From positions 62,001-126,000 of the forward strand of contig JBAZPO010000005.1 of the NCBI GenBank assembly GCA_041648175.1: a stretch of DNA of 64,000 nt. Reading direction: 5' to 3'. Position 1 is the stretch's first letter, and each line of letters begins with the position of its first letter. Below are positions 40,617-49,552 of this stretch, in pieces. Origin of the DNA: Desulfobaccales bacterium. Lineage in GTDB: Bacteria > Desulfobacterota > Desulfobaccia > Desulfobaccales > 0-14-0-80-60-11. The notes under the pieces are model-generated. The model worked only from the letters and a program-made list of their open reading frames with translations, was not told the origin of the DNA and made no database searches. A program made the position numbers and the translations under genes.

Positions 40617-43049
40617 TCATCCCGGGCGCTGGAAAACCAGCACGCTGTTAGCCGGCACCCGCACGGTGAATACGCCACCGGCAGAAGGGATCAATCCCTG
40701 ATTAGCCAAGCCACTGCCACCATAAGCCGTAGCATCGCTGTTGAAGATTTCCCGCCACTGCCCATCGGCGATGCGAACGTTTTGAATGACGTAGCCGTCG
40801 GCAAAGGCGTTATTGTTCAGGCTGGCCACAATCAGAAGTTCTTCACTCCCTTCCCCGCGCCGGAAGGCGAGCAGGCGGTTGGCATCGTGGGTGTGAAGGA
40901 GGTCGAGGTTAGGTGACCGCAGGTGAGGCTGGGCGAGACGCAGGCGAATGAGGTCCTGGTAAAACCGGAACAGATTGGCGCCGGGCCCCCGGCGCAGGGC
41001 GTAATAATCCTCCCGGGCATTGATGAAATCGGCATACCGGTAAGGCCGGGAGGCGCCCACCTCTTCGCCCATGAAGAACATGGGGATGCCGGGTCCCAGC
41101 AAGGTCATGCCTGCGGCAAAGTGCACCCGCGCCTCCGCGAAGCGCCGGGTTTGGTCTATCAGGGGTGCACCATTAACTGCGACCATTATAGTTCGGCCTG
41201 AAGGGACCTGTTCCTCTCCTTCTTGATAATTAGAGTTTCCGGCCTCGTCATGGGACTCGTGGTAGATGACCTTGCCATTGACGCTGTGCTCCAGGGTATC
41301 GGCAAACCGTGTGATGGCAAGAGGCCGGTCGTCGCCATACCCGGCCATCTTGAGGAGCCTGGCGCGGCTCGGGTCCCTTTGCGCGTCGCCGATCAGATGG
41401 TGGTAAAAATCGGCATACCAGGTGGCGTCGAAACCAAGGCCATTTCGATCGGTAGGCTCAGTTACCGCGCTCCAGCCGGAATGGTCTTCGGCGATTAGAA
41501 AGACATTGGGCTTGATCAGCTTAAGAGTGCGGGCCCATTCCCGCAGAAACTTCTGACCAAACATACAGGCATCGTTGACTGGACGACCATCCGCATGCAC
41601 TACTGCATCGCGATGAATTGCTGTGGTGAGATCAACCCGGAAGCCGTCGAAATGGAATTCGCTGACCAGGGCGGCGGCGCTGCTGGTGAACATCTTACGC
41701 ACCATTTCCTCCCAGAAGCGGGGCGCAAACCCGCTTGAGCCATTGTCGATGTAGCCGCCGTCCGGGTTGGCATAGTCGTCGGCCCGACCCTCATACCAAT
41801 AGTAAATGTTATTCTCAGGGGTGTTGGAATCGTAAGCCCATTCGGCCCGTTCGGAATCAAAGGTATAGTGGTTGTAGACCACGTCCAGGATGACGGCGAT
41901 ACCGCGGCGGTGGCATTCCCGCACAAAGTGCTTGAATTGATCACGGCCGCCGCCGGAATATTCGACGGCAAAATAATGGGAGGTGCTGTAACCCCACCCC
42001 GTCCAGTCCTGAAACTCCGCCATCGGCATCAATCCGATGGCGTTGACTCCCAGATCGACCAGATAATCCAGCAGCCGCATGGCATCTTCAAGAGTGCCGT
42101 CGGGAGCGCCGCGGTCCAACCCCAGGCCGTCGACGTGGAGTTCGTAAATTACCAGATCCTCGAAGCGGGCGGGCATTGGGCGGTTGGGAGTGAACTCATT
42201 CCGCCAGAACTCATCCGCGGCCAGCCATTGGGTCTCGGGCCAGACACCCTCGTTGAACAACGCCGTTACCCGCTCAGGGTCGACCACCACCGAGCAGCTC
42301 TTGGAGCCGTCCAGGTCCTGGCGGCGGCCACTCCAGGCGGGGTCTCTTTCCGGGTTGACGCCGCCGCTGCCGATCTGGCAGCGGGAATAGAGATCCGTAC
42401 GATAAGCGACGGAGCCGTCATCTTTGGTAATGCGGAACATGTAAGGCGTGTGATCGAAATCCCTGAAACGGGACAGTTCAGGCGAACCGGTTAGAGTGGT
42501 CGTCCAGATACCTGCTTCGCCGCGCTGCATGGGCAGGGTGGCGGTGACGCGCCGTCCATCGTTGTAAATATAGCCGCCCACCGGTTCACCGCGCACCAGT
42601 TCAACGTTACGCGCATTTGGAGCCCATACCGAGAATTGGATTGCGGGCGTTATATTGCGGTTCACCAACAGCTTGTTGGCTCCCAATCTCCGGCAATGAG
42701 TAAAAAAATATCTCTCAACCTGGCCTGCGCCGCGCAGGCTGAAGGTGCGGTAACGCTCGGTAACTCCGGGGTCATTAACCTCGGTTGGGATACCCCAGAC
42801 GTTGGGCTGCGACGCGGTATCCACAGACAGACCCCACCGGAACTCCTGACCGATTTGGCTATCGTCCAGGTTGACTGTGGCCCGGAAAGCCGGACAACCG
42901 TCTTCTGCGGTAAAGGCCATCATGGGCGTCTCGGTCCACTGCTCGGACCTGAGGCCCTGCACGTTCCAGTTTCCGGTCAAACGGGCGTTGACCAGGATTG
43001 GTTGACGCAGTCCTGTCAAATACTCGAAATTTACCGGAATTAACGCCAT
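40617..43049 (-). CDS. GH13 alpha-amylase family protein, branching-enzyme-like
   Basis: The 810-residue protein has N-terminal beta-sandwich (CBM48-like) domains (about 1-270) and a GH13 barrel (about 270-690). Conserved regions are visible: region I DVVYNHY, region II FDGFRVDLTTAIH (nucleophile Asp), region III VFLIAEDHSGW (acid Glu) and region IV YHESHDEAGN. A C-terminal beta domain closes it. The HDE pattern of region IV and the CBM48 module resemble 1,4-alpha-glucan branching enzymes more than amylases. I choose ATG 43049, which has GGAGAGG eight bases upstream; the frame extends to 43085. No glycogen operon is visible, so its substrate in this island is unclear. Confidence 0.9.
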   Translation of the reverse strand: MALIPVNFEYLTGLRQPILVNARLTGNWNVQGLRSEQWTETPMMAFTAEDGCPAFRATVNLDDSQIGQEFRWGLSVDTASQPNVWGIPTEVNDPGVTERYRTFSLRGAGQVERYFFTHCRRLGANKLLVNRNITPAIQFSVWAPNARNVELVRGEPVGGYIYNDGRRVTATLPMQRGEAGIWTTTLTGSPELSRFRDFDHTPYMFRITKDDGSVAYRTDLYSRCQIGSGGVNPERDPAWSGRRQDLDGSKSCSVVVDPERVTALFNEGVWPETQWLAADEFWRNEFTPNRPMPARFEDLVIYELHVDGLGLDRGAPDGTLEDAMRLLDYLVDLGVNAIGLMPMAEFQDWTGWGYSTSHYFAVEYSGGGRDQFKHFVRECHRRGIAVILDVVYNHYTFDSERAEWAYDSNTPENNIYYWYEGRADDYANPDGGYIDNGSSGFAPRFWEEMVRKMFTSSAAALVSEFHFDGFRVDLTTAIHRDAVVHADGRPVNDACMFGQKFLREWARTLKLIKPNVFLIAEDHSGWSAVTEPTDRNGLGFDATWYADFYHHLIGDAQRDPSRARLLKMAGYGDDRPLAITRFADTLEHSVNGKVIYHESHDEAGNSNYQEGEEQVPSGRTIMVAVNGAPLIDQTRRFAEARVHFAAGMTLLGPGIPMFFMGEEVGASRPYRYADFINAREDYYALRRGPGANLFRFYQDLIRLRLAQPHLRSPNLDLLHTHDANRLLAFRRGEGSEELLIVASLNNNAFADGYVIQNVRIADGQWREIFNSDATAYGGSGLANQGLIPSAGGVFTVRVPANSVLVFQRPG

Positions 43050-43144
43050 GGGGATATCCTCTCCGAAATCTCTAATGTGGGACACCGCCCACCTGGAAAT
43101 GTAGCGCCGCCGCCCTCGGCGGCATCAGGTAGCCGCCCACCAAA

Positions 43145-43176
43145 CCTTGAACTTTGAACCTTGAACTTTTCAAACC
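43145..43176. repeat. heptamer-word repeat (TTGAACT type)
   Basis: The array at 43145-43176 repeats TTGAACT/TTGAACC units, almost the same as 15524-15553. It overlaps the stop codon of the VOC protein gene on the minus strand, as 6367-6390 does for the MauE-like gene. Confidence 0.6.
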
Positions 43177-43592
43177 GGCGGGGGGTTTTCCTGATCGACA
43201 AACCCCTGGGTCACCTGGACAACGTTGCCCTCAGGATCGGCAAGCCAGACACTCTTCCAACCGGGAATAAAACCACCGAAATCCAGAGGGCCAAAGGCGA
43301 TGCGCGCATCCGGGCCCATGGCCGCGAGCTGGGCAGAGATGCTGTCCACCAGGAACGAAATGCCGCGCACTCCGGGATATAATGGGCCATCAGCGCCGAT
43401 GTCAGGCGAGGCGGGCCGTTCACCCTGGGCCGGAAAGAGCTCAAAATAGATATTGGGGCCTTTGAGAAACACAATCTGCCGGTTGTCCGGCAACTGGACG
43501 ACCCGGGCCCGCTTGAAGCCGAAGTGCCTGGTATAGAACCTTTCCAGGGCGATAGGGTCACGGCAGTTTAGCGAAATATGATGGAAAGTCAT
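43170..43592 (-). CDS. VOC (glyoxalase/bleomycin-resistance fold) protein
   Basis: The 140-residue protein has two beta-alpha-beta-beta-beta modules of the vicinal-oxygen-chelate fold: HHISLNCRDPIALERFYTRHFGF at the start and a second half with YPGVRGISFLVDSISAQLAAMG and SVWLADPEGNVVQVTQ. A His near the start, a Glu in YFELFP and others could bind a metal. Members act as lyases, dioxygenases or binding proteins, so no reaction can be assigned. It is part of the minus-strand enzyme run, downstream of the GMC oxidoreductase. Confidence 0.88.
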   Translation of the reverse strand: MTFHHISLNCRDPIALERFYTRHFGFKRARVVQLPDNRQIVFLKGPNIYFELFPAQGERPASPDIGADGPLYPGVRGISFLVDSISAQLAAMGPDARIAFGPLDFGGFIPGWKSVWLADPEGNVVQVTQGFVDQENPPPV

Positions 43593-43654
43593 AGAGTTAT
43601 CCTCCTCCCCAGATCACGTCCACAGCGCGACTTTAGCTCACGGCGGAAATCGTT

Positions 43655-45193
43655 CTAGAGCCCATAGCTGGCTTTGAGCAGGTCGGCGCATTTTTCGGCG
43701 ATCATCAAAATGCCGGCGTTACAATTTCCGGACGGGACCACGGGCATCACGCTGGCATCCGCCACCCGCAGCCTATCCAGATTGTGCACCCTCAAGTGGG
43801 GGTCGACGACCGCCATATCATCCACCCCCATTTTGCAGGAGCCGGCTTGATGATGGTAAGAGTCGGCCCGCTGTCGCACAAATGCGTTCAATTGCTCATC
43901 GGTGGCCACCCCCGGCCCCGGCAGGAGCTCGGCGGCAGACCAGGCGGAGAAGGCCTTGGTGGCAAAGATTGACCGGGCCACCTTCACCGCGTCCACCAAT
44001 CGCTGCAGGTCAGCCTCGGTGGCCAGGTAATTCGGATTCACCAGAGGCTTGGCCAGAGGATCGCTGCCGGCTAGCCGAACCCAGCCCCGCGAGGTGGGAC
44101 GGACCACCCCGGGCAGAATGCTGACGGCGTTGGGGTTGGTTTGCCCGATGATGACGTCGAAGGGTACGTGGACAAAGGCGATTTGGACGTCAGGGCCGCT
44201 TATGGCCGGGTCCGACTTATAGAACAGTGCGGCCTCCGACAGGTTCAGATTGCCAGGGGGTACCGGTTTCGAGGTCCCCTGGATCACTCCGGTCAGAACA
44301 TGGTTATGGAAGTTCTCGCCAACCCCGGGCAAAGCCACCAGAAAGGGGATACCAAACTCGGCCAGCGAGACCGGATTGCCGATCCCAGAGAGGAGCAGGA
44401 GTTTGGGAGATTCGATGGCGCCCGCACAGACGATGGTTTCATGTTCGGCCCGGGCGGTCTGCTTGATGCCATTCTGAACGTATTCGACGCCGGCGCAGCG
44501 GCGTCCCTCGAATATCAAGCGGGTAGCCTGGGAGTTTGCCGACAGGGTGACATTGGGCCTTGGCAGCGCGGGCCACAGGTAGGCCTCCCGGGCGCTGCAG
44601 CGCTTACCGTCCCGGATATTGACGTGATGCCAGCCTGCCCCCTCCATGTGGGGGCCGTTGAAGTCATCGGTATAGGGGTGACCCAATTCTTTGCAGGCTT
44701 CGATGAAAGCCGCCGATGTGGGGCTGGGATTGTGCAACCCGGCATTGAGCAGCGGTATTGGACCGCCTTTGCCTACCCAGGGGCCGGTGTCGTCCTCCTG
44801 ATCTTCCAGTTTTTGGAAGTAAGGCAGCACACTGCGATAATCCCAACCGGCACAACCCTGGGCCGCCCAGTCATCATAGTCCGAAGGATGGCCGCGGATG
44901 TGCATCAAGACATACAGATTGCTGGAGCCTCCCGTCAGCTTACCGCGGGGTTCGTTGGTTTCCCGTCCCGAAAGCCCCGGTTGGGCGACGCTCTTATAGC
45001 CCCAATCCACCTCCGAACCGAGCAAGGTAGGCCACATGGCCGGGATTTCAATACGGTTTTCGAGCTCGGGGGAAATCTCGGACGGGCCTGCTTCCAGCAG
45101 CAGCACCTTTACCTTGGGGTTCTCACTGAGCCGGTTGGCCAACACGCAACCGGCAGAACCAAGCCCCACCACAATGAAGTCGTATGTGCTCAT
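43655..45193 (-). CDS. GMC family FAD oxidoreductase (choline dehydrogenase-like)
   Basis: The 512-residue flavoprotein has the FAD-binding Rossmann motif FIVVGLGSAGCVLANRL, a distal KVLLLEAG, the GMC signature GGSSNLYVLMHIRG, a second signature AGAIESPKLLLLSGIG, and the active-site region SYHHQAGSCKMG with a catalytic His and SGNCNAGILMIAEK. It should oxidise an alcohol to an aldehyde or ketone with FAD. A ribosome site GAGGGGTG precedes the ATG. It is followed by a VOC protein and preceded by a SnoaL-like gene, so it is part of the enzyme island; the substrate is unknown. Confidence 0.94.
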   Translation of the reverse strand: MSTYDFIVVGLGSAGCVLANRLSENPKVKVLLLEAGPSEISPELENRIEIPAMWPTLLGSEVDWGYKSVAQPGLSGRETNEPRGKLTGGSSNLYVLMHIRGHPSDYDDWAAQGCAGWDYRSVLPYFQKLEDQEDDTGPWVGKGGPIPLLNAGLHNPSPTSAAFIEACKELGHPYTDDFNGPHMEGAGWHHVNIRDGKRCSAREAYLWPALPRPNVTLSANSQATRLIFEGRRCAGVEYVQNGIKQTARAEHETIVCAGAIESPKLLLLSGIGNPVSLAEFGIPFLVALPGVGENFHNHVLTGVIQGTSKPVPPGNLNLSEAALFYKSDPAISGPDVQIAFVHVPFDVIIGQTNPNAVSILPGVVRPTSRGWVRLAGSDPLAKPLVNPNYLATEADLQRLVDAVKVARSIFATKAFSAWSAAELLPGPGVATDEQLNAFVRQRADSYHHQAGSCKMGVDDMAVVDPHLRVHNLDRLRVADASVMPVVPSGNCNAGILMIAEKCADLLKASYGL

Positions 45194-45203
45194 GGTTCAC
45201 CCC

Positions 45204-45623
45204 TCACGCAGGCGGAGCCTTGGGGTTGGTGGGATCAGCGAAGGAAGCGAAAGCAGTCTCATCGTGGATGGTCCGCATATACTTGATCTTGCCGCCCTCC
45301 ACGCGAAAATAATTCGCCCCCACCACTTCGCGATCCGGGTTATTCTTGTAGGCTATGGGCGTGCCGGCCCGGTTGGCCGCCTGGCACTGCCAGATGACTG
45401 CCGCCTCATTGCCTTCAACCACGATGTGTTTGGGAATCATCTGAAACTTGCTGTAGCCGTAACTGATGGCGCCGATGGCCCCTTTGAGCACGTCGATCCC
45501 TTCGAAGTGGCCGGCCAACTGCTCATCGCCGGAGACGTCGTCCGTGAACAGGGTCAGCCAGTCATTCCAAGCGCTGCGATTGACGCAGTCATAGTATTTC
45601 TCGATCACTTCTTTGGTGGTCAT
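45204..45623 (-). CDS. SnoaL/NTF2-like protein (first of four)
   Basis: The 139-residue protein has the cone-shaped NTF2-like fold pattern: N-terminal helix VIEKYYDCVNRSAWNDWLTLF, FTDDVSGDEQLAGHFEGIDVL, and strands ending EGGKIKYMRTIHDETAF. Such proteins are polyketide cyclases, limonene-epoxide hydrolases, isomerases or binding proteins. It lies 10 bases before the GMC gene, so they are co-transcribed. One of four small proteins of this fold in the island (also 46178, 46730 and 47286). Confidence 0.88.
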   Translation of the reverse strand: MTTKEVIEKYYDCVNRSAWNDWLTLFTDDVSGDEQLAGHFEGIDVLKGAIGAISYGYSKFQMIPKHIVVEGNEAAVIWQCQAANRAGTPIAYKNNPDREVVGANYFRVEGGKIKYMRTIHDETAFASFADPTNPKAPPA

Positions 45624-45705
45624 CGTTATCTCCTTGGGGGTTCAACCTCCTAACCATGACCGCACACTGTCCCGGTGGCCATAGCCAATCCCGTCAGCCA
45701 TGCGA

Positions 45706-45999
45706 CTACGCCGCGGGCCCTCGAGGCCTGCGCCGGGGCACGTTATAGGCAGCGGAGAAAGCATCCGCGGCATCTTCGAAGATGGGTACCAAGTCGTTAA
45801 TCAGGAAGTCGGGGTCGGGCAGCGGGTGGCCGGCAAGCCCCCAGTATCCCTGCTTCACCTCTTCGATCACCACATAGATGTAAGGCCGGGCGGCTTCCAG
45901 GGTCGCGGTGCAAAAGGCATCAGTCAGCGCTTTAACCAGCGCCCTCTTCTGTTCCTCAGGAAAGAAGTTCTCGATAATTTTGACATTGATGATTGGCAT
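45706..45999 (-). CDS. 4-oxalocrotonate tautomerase-family protein
   Basis: The 97-residue protein begins MPIINVKII, so after Met removal it has the N-terminal catalytic Pro of the tautomerase superfamily. The ENFFPEEQKRALVKALTDAF helix and a YVVIEEV strand follow the family pattern. Members catalyse keto-enol tautomerisation or related lyase/dehalogenase steps. The C-terminal extension (HPLPDPDFLINDLVPIFEDA and beyond) is longer than the minimal 62-residue 4-OT. It stands in the island between SnoaL-like genes. Confidence 0.88.
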   Translation of the reverse strand: MPIINVKIIENFFPEEQKRALVKALTDAFCTATLEAARPYIYVVIEEVKQGYWGLAGHPLPDPDFLINDLVPIFEDAADAFSAAYNVPRRRPRGPAA

Positions 46000-46023
46000 G
46001 GCTTCGACCTCTCGTTTTGGTGA

Positions 46024-46178
46024 TGATCAGCTTTCAGCGATCAGCTTTCAGCTTATAAATAAACTAAGCAGCCAAAGACGGTGCGCGGTGCGCACCCTGC
46101 ACTACTTTCAGTTTTAAGCAGCAAGTCAGCCGAAGCACCAGGTGAGCCATTATGAATTACTGCTCACTGCTTACTTAT
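46024..46178. repeat. heptamer-word arrays between tautomerase and SnoaL-like genes
   Basis: 46024-46058 is built from 7-base units CAGCTTT/CAGCGAT. A shorter one, ACTGCTCACTGCTTAC, lies at 46159-46174. The latter abuts the stop of the SnoaL-like gene at 46178. They fill a 178-base gap in an otherwise tightly packed run. Confidence 0.55.
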
Positions 46179-46582
46179 CAAGACCAAAAGGCATCGTATT
46201 GGGCCGTGCCGTCGCCGAAAATGGCGCCTCGGCCTTCGATGACTTTGCCGTCCCGCCAGCGCAGATAATGAATTACATTGATGTCCAATTTCCGGTTAAC
46301 GTCTCCGGCCCGGTTCCCCACGTTGTGAGTTACGTCGGCGGAGGCATTCTCGCTGGTCATGATCGATTCCCGCTCCATAAAGAAGCTGTTGCCGGACAAC
46401 CGCCCGACCTCCCCCATGAAGCCCAAAAAACCATCCAGGCCGCGCTTTAAGCCCGAGAGGGGATTGTGGCCGGGCACGAGCCAGATCATATCGTCTGCCC
46501 AGTACTGGCGAATTCTCTCCCTATCGCCAGACGCCAGGGCCTCATAAGCCTGTATAACCAGTTCCGGGGTGACCTGTGCCAT
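46178..46582 (-). CDS. SnoaL/NTF2-like protein (second of four)
   Basis: The 134-residue protein has VIQAYEALASGDRERIRQYWADDMIWLVPGHNPLSGLKRGLDGFLGF, the pattern of SnoaL-like proteins with Trp/His residues in the pocket. Strands with DVTHNVGNRAGDVNRKLDINVIHYLRWRDGKV are split over the sheet, and a closing helix follows. GAGG precedes the ATG. Its nearest relative here is the product of 46730-47215 (shared WxxPGxxPLSGxKxG). The function is not known. Confidence 0.87.
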   Translation of the reverse strand: MAQVTPELVIQAYEALASGDRERIRQYWADDMIWLVPGHNPLSGLKRGLDGFLGFMGEVGRLSGNSFFMERESIMTSENASADVTHNVGNRAGDVNRKLDINVIHYLRWRDGKVIEGRGAIFGDGTAQYDAFWS

Positions 46583-46604
46583 ATGTCCTCCTTATTTAAG
46601 TAGC

Positions 46605-46726
46605 CATCAGCGGTCAGCTAAAGCACGGGTGTAGTAAGCGATTTAGAAATCTTGCAATGCTTACTCTTTTCATTGCTTTCATACTGTTTTTGCTGAAAGC
46701 TGAAAGCTGATTGGGTGATAGCTGAC
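46605..46726. repeat. heptamer-word blocks in inverted orientation
   Basis: ATCAGCGGTCAGCT (46605-46618) faces TGCTGAAAGCTGAAAGCTGA (from 46691) followed by TAGCTGAC. The two are partly inverse to one another, in the gap between two SnoaL-like genes. Confidence 0.5.
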
Positions 46727-46729
46727 CTC

Positions 46730-47215
46730 CTAATCCGCCAGGCGGTCTGGGATCGGTTTATAGCGGTAAACAGCGCAAAAGAAGTTGTCAACCGCGTACT
46801 GGTCGCTGATGTAAACTTGCACTCGGGCGATCCGTCCGTTTTGGATCTGATAATGGGTGCAATTATAGGCGTTAAGAGCGACCTGAGTTTCGTTGCCGGA
46901 AGCATCCCGCACCGTCGTTGTGCCATGCCCGCGATGGACTTCCACCACCGTACTTGCCCCGAAGGTATCCACACCGGTGTTCGGGTCGGCTGCTGGGTCT
47001 AATGTGACCTGGATACCTGCCTTCACCAACTGAGAGAAAAAGGCTAAAACTTCGTCAGCACCGTGCTTGGTGCCCGACAGGGGGTGGCGGCCAGGCAGGT
47101 TCCAGACCAGATCCGGCGCAAAAATTTCCCGGCGGATGGTCTCCATATCGTTTCTGTTGAAGCACTCGTACATTCTTTGGACCAGGGCCATATTAGGGTT
47201 GACCGTGTCTGCCAT
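46730..47215 (-). CDS. SnoaL/NTF2-like protein (third of four)
   Basis: The 161-residue protein has ALVQRMYECFNRNDMETIRREIFAPDLVWNLPGRHPLSGTKHG, then strands with FGASTVVEVHRGHGTTTVRD and NAYNCTHYQIQNGRIARVQVY, a full NTF2-like fold. I choose ATG 47215, directly behind AAGGAGGGAAGT; the frame extends to 47239. It is most like the second copy. Together with the two other copies it suggests serial duplication in the island. Confidence 0.87.
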   Translation of the reverse strand: MADTVNPNMALVQRMYECFNRNDMETIRREIFAPDLVWNLPGRHPLSGTKHGADEVLAFFSQLVKAGIQVTLDPAADPNTGVDTFGASTVVEVHRGHGTTTVRDASGNETQVALNAYNCTHYQIQNGRIARVQVYISDQYAVDNFFCAVYRYKPIPDRLAD

Positions 47216-47285
47216 ACTTCCCTCCTTCCGGTTTCTCAAGGCGCATAACCATGCGCAGATGGTTGGTGATTGATCTCATCGACCG

Positions 47286-47753
47286 CTACAGGGGTATCGA
47301 CCCCGGCATCGGCCGGAGTTCTTGGACGACATAGCGCCGGATCACCGGCTGGCCAGATGATGGCGAACGGATCATGTCCCATAGCTGGTAAGCATCAAAG
47401 CCGAGCCATTCGCTGCGAGGCGCCGCCGGACGCCAGCGGCGGGCCTGCCAATTGACCACCACATCGACCACGGCCTTACCTGCCTCCCAGGTGGTGCTGA
47501 CCCTGGTGACAATGTGCACCTCGTCAAAGAAGATCCGGATAACCCCTTCATACCAGTTCCGGAAAGCTGCAACTCCGCTGATACTGCCTTCAGGAAACTG
47601 CATTTCCAGGCCCTGTTCCGCCACCATGGACTGCAACTCCTCCCAAGGGGCATGAATATCAAGTTTGCGGTACCATGCTGCGACAAAGGCCTCGATTTCC
47701 GCCTGGGATAAAGGCTCGCCCGAGATTGCAGTTGATGTTCGCCTCTTAGCCAT
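47286..47753 (-). CDS. SnoaL/NTF2-like protein (fourth of four)
   Basis: The 155-residue protein has IEAFVAAWYRKLDIHAPWEELQSM, EQGLEMQFPEGSISGVAAFRNWYEGVIRIFFDEVH and a C-terminal half with VDVVVNWQARRW and ...YQLWDMIRS, an NTF2-like fold divergent from the other three. The ATG has AGGGAAAC upstream, a weak site. It lies 25 bases after the ThDP enzyme gene, so the two are probably co-transcribed and act on related substrates. Confidence 0.82.
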   Translation of the reverse strand: MAKRRTSTAISGEPLSQAEIEAFVAAWYRKLDIHAPWEELQSMVAEQGLEMQFPEGSISGVAAFRNWYEGVIRIFFDEVHIVTRVSTTWEAGKAVVDVVVNWQARRWRPAAPRSEWLGFDAYQLWDMIRSPSSGQPVIRRYVVQELRPMPGSIPL

Positions 47754-47778
47754 GTTTCCCTCTTAATGCCGGCTACGG

Positions 47779-49485
47779 CTAGCTTTGCGTTACCGGCAGC
47801 GGCACGCTGCCATCGACCACAAGGTTGATCAGGAAGGGTCCATCATGGTCCAACATGGCTTGAATCGCCGGGGCGATTTCAGCCGGTTGCGCGACACGGA
47901 CCCCCGGCACTCCCATGGCTTTGGCCAGACCGACGAAACCCAGGTCCGGGTCGCGTAAATCAAAACAATCCGGAAAGGACACCGGCAAATCCTGCGGTTT
48001 GAGCCCCTTCGCCTGCCAGTAATCTTGCAGATTAATCTTGAGTAAGCGGTAGCTGTGATTGTTGCAAATGACGAATTTGGCATTGATACGGTGATGGGCG
48101 GCAGTCCAAAGGGCCTGGATGGTGTACATCGAGCCCCCGTCACCGGTTAAGCCGATGACGGTGCGTTCGGGGTGCGCCAGTTTGATACCCAGAGCCCCAG
48201 GAATGCCGACCCCCAGAGAACCGCCGCGGGTCTGAAAGAATTGGCCGGGCAGATCGAGCGTCAACCAGCGGGTGAGCTCAGGTGAGTGGGTCAGCACCTC
48301 ATCAAAGATAATGGCATCCTTGGGCAGCCGACGGCCCAGTTCCTCGGCGAAGGCCGACATGTGCAGCGGGACGGCATCCCGCACCTTGGCGTCTCTGGCT
48401 CTGGCATCTGCTGCAGCCCGGAGGTTGGCATCGCTTAGGGCTCGCCCCCGGACAGCCGCGGCGTTCCGCTGCACCGGTGTGGTGAGATCGGTTACCGCGT
48501 CAGCGAGTAACCTCAGGGTCAACTTGGGGTCACTGACCAAACCGATGGTGACGGGATGGTTCTTGGCAATCTCATAGGCGTCGAGGTCGATGTGGATCAG
48601 CTTGGCGCCTGGCTTGAACGGGCTGGCCAGAGATGGAAAAACCTCTGGAAACACATAAGTGCCGCAGATGATAACCACGTCGGCATCAGCGACGTGGCGC
48701 GCGCTGGCGTAGCCGAACATATGACCGGTGAGGCCGCAGTAGAGGGGATGGGATTGGGGGAGGTTGACCTCCGAGGAGTTCACCCCCCAAACCCCTGCGC
48801 CCAAGACTTCGGCCAATTGCGCCAGTTCAGCCTGCGCACCCGAGCGGGAAACACCGTCGCCCATCAGTATTAAAGGGTTCTCAGCCCGGCAAAGCATCTC
48901 GGCCGCGGCCGCAATGACCGCGGGCTCGGGCACCACCCGGGTCGTCGGGACTACGGTGGGTATAACCGGCTCGTCATTCGGTGCATCAAGAATGTCTTGG
49001 GGGACGGCCAAAAATACCGGCCCCGTCGGCGGGGTGGCAGCCATTTTGATGGCTCGGCGCAATAGGCGGAGCAAACTGCCAGCATGGACAACCCGGGCCG
49101 CATACTTGGTCACCGGCCGCGCCATATCCACCAGGTTCGCCGACATCTGGGCATTCATGGCGTCATAAGCGATCCCGGCTTCCCCAGCTATCACCACCAG
49201 GGGCGCGTGCCCCCGGAAGGCCTGGTAGATCATGCCAATGGCATTACCCAGGCCAACGCCGTCATGGAGTTGGACTATTGCGGGTTGCTGGGTGGCCCGG
49301 CAATATCCGTCGGCCATGGCTACCGCGATGGTTTCCTGCAACGCCAGAATGTACCGGACGTCGGGGAAGCGGGTCAGGGCGTCGATCAGACCTTCTTCGC
49401 TGCTTCCGGGGTTGCCGAACATATATCGAATACCGTCAGCCCGCAGCTGCTCCAGAAGCTTTTCGTGACCGGTTTTCCGAGTCAT
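47779..49485 (-). CDS. thiamine-diphosphate enzyme (benzoylformate decarboxylase/acetolactate synthase-like)
   Basis: The 568-residue protein has the three ThDP-enzyme domains. The Pyr domain (1-170) has the activating Glu51 in LALQETIAVAMADGY. A central domain (about 185-325) follows. The PP domain (about 370-550) has the ThDP/Mg motif GLTGDGGSMYTIQALWTAAHH...ICNN. It should decarboxylate a 2-keto acid or join it to another carbonyl; the domain order and length fit benzoylformate decarboxylase-like enzymes as well as acetolactate synthases. There is no small regulatory subunit gene nearby, which argues against branched-chain amino-acid synthesis. Confidence 0.92.
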   Translation of the reverse strand: MTRKTGHEKLLEQLRADGIRYMFGNPGSSEEGLIDALTRFPDVRYILALQETIAVAMADGYCRATQQPAIVQLHDGVGLGNAIGMIYQAFRGHAPLVVIAGEAGIAYDAMNAQMSANLVDMARPVTKYAARVVHAGSLLRLLRRAIKMAATPPTGPVFLAVPQDILDAPNDEPVIPTVVPTTRVVPEPAVIAAAAEMLCRAENPLILMGDGVSRSGAQAELAQLAEVLGAGVWGVNSSEVNLPQSHPLYCGLTGHMFGYASARHVADADVVIICGTYVFPEVFPSLASPFKPGAKLIHIDLDAYEIAKNHPVTIGLVSDPKLTLRLLADAVTDLTTPVQRNAAAVRGRALSDANLRAAADARARDAKVRDAVPLHMSAFAEELGRRLPKDAIIFDEVLTHSPELTRWLTLDLPGQFFQTRGGSLGVGIPGALGIKLAHPERTVIGLTGDGGSMYTIQALWTAAHHRINAKFVICNNHSYRLLKINLQDYWQAKGLKPQDLPVSFPDCFDLRDPDLGFVGLAKAMGVPGVRVAQPAEIAPAIQAMLDHDGPFLINLVVDGSVPLPVTQS

Positions 49486-49552
49486 CGTAGCAACCCTCCC
49501 CCTGGTCGGCCGGGATGGTGGTGGTTGGGACCATTGCTATCCAGCAATTGGG

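Noticed and set aside
41868..42494. Plus-strand open frame opposite the GH13 gene
   Set aside because: Shadow of the conserved barrel domain; no motif.
44141..45286. Plus-strand open frame of 381 codons opposite the GMC oxidoreductase
   Set aside because: It overlaps a complete FAD enzyme on the other strand and has no recognisable motif or start signal.
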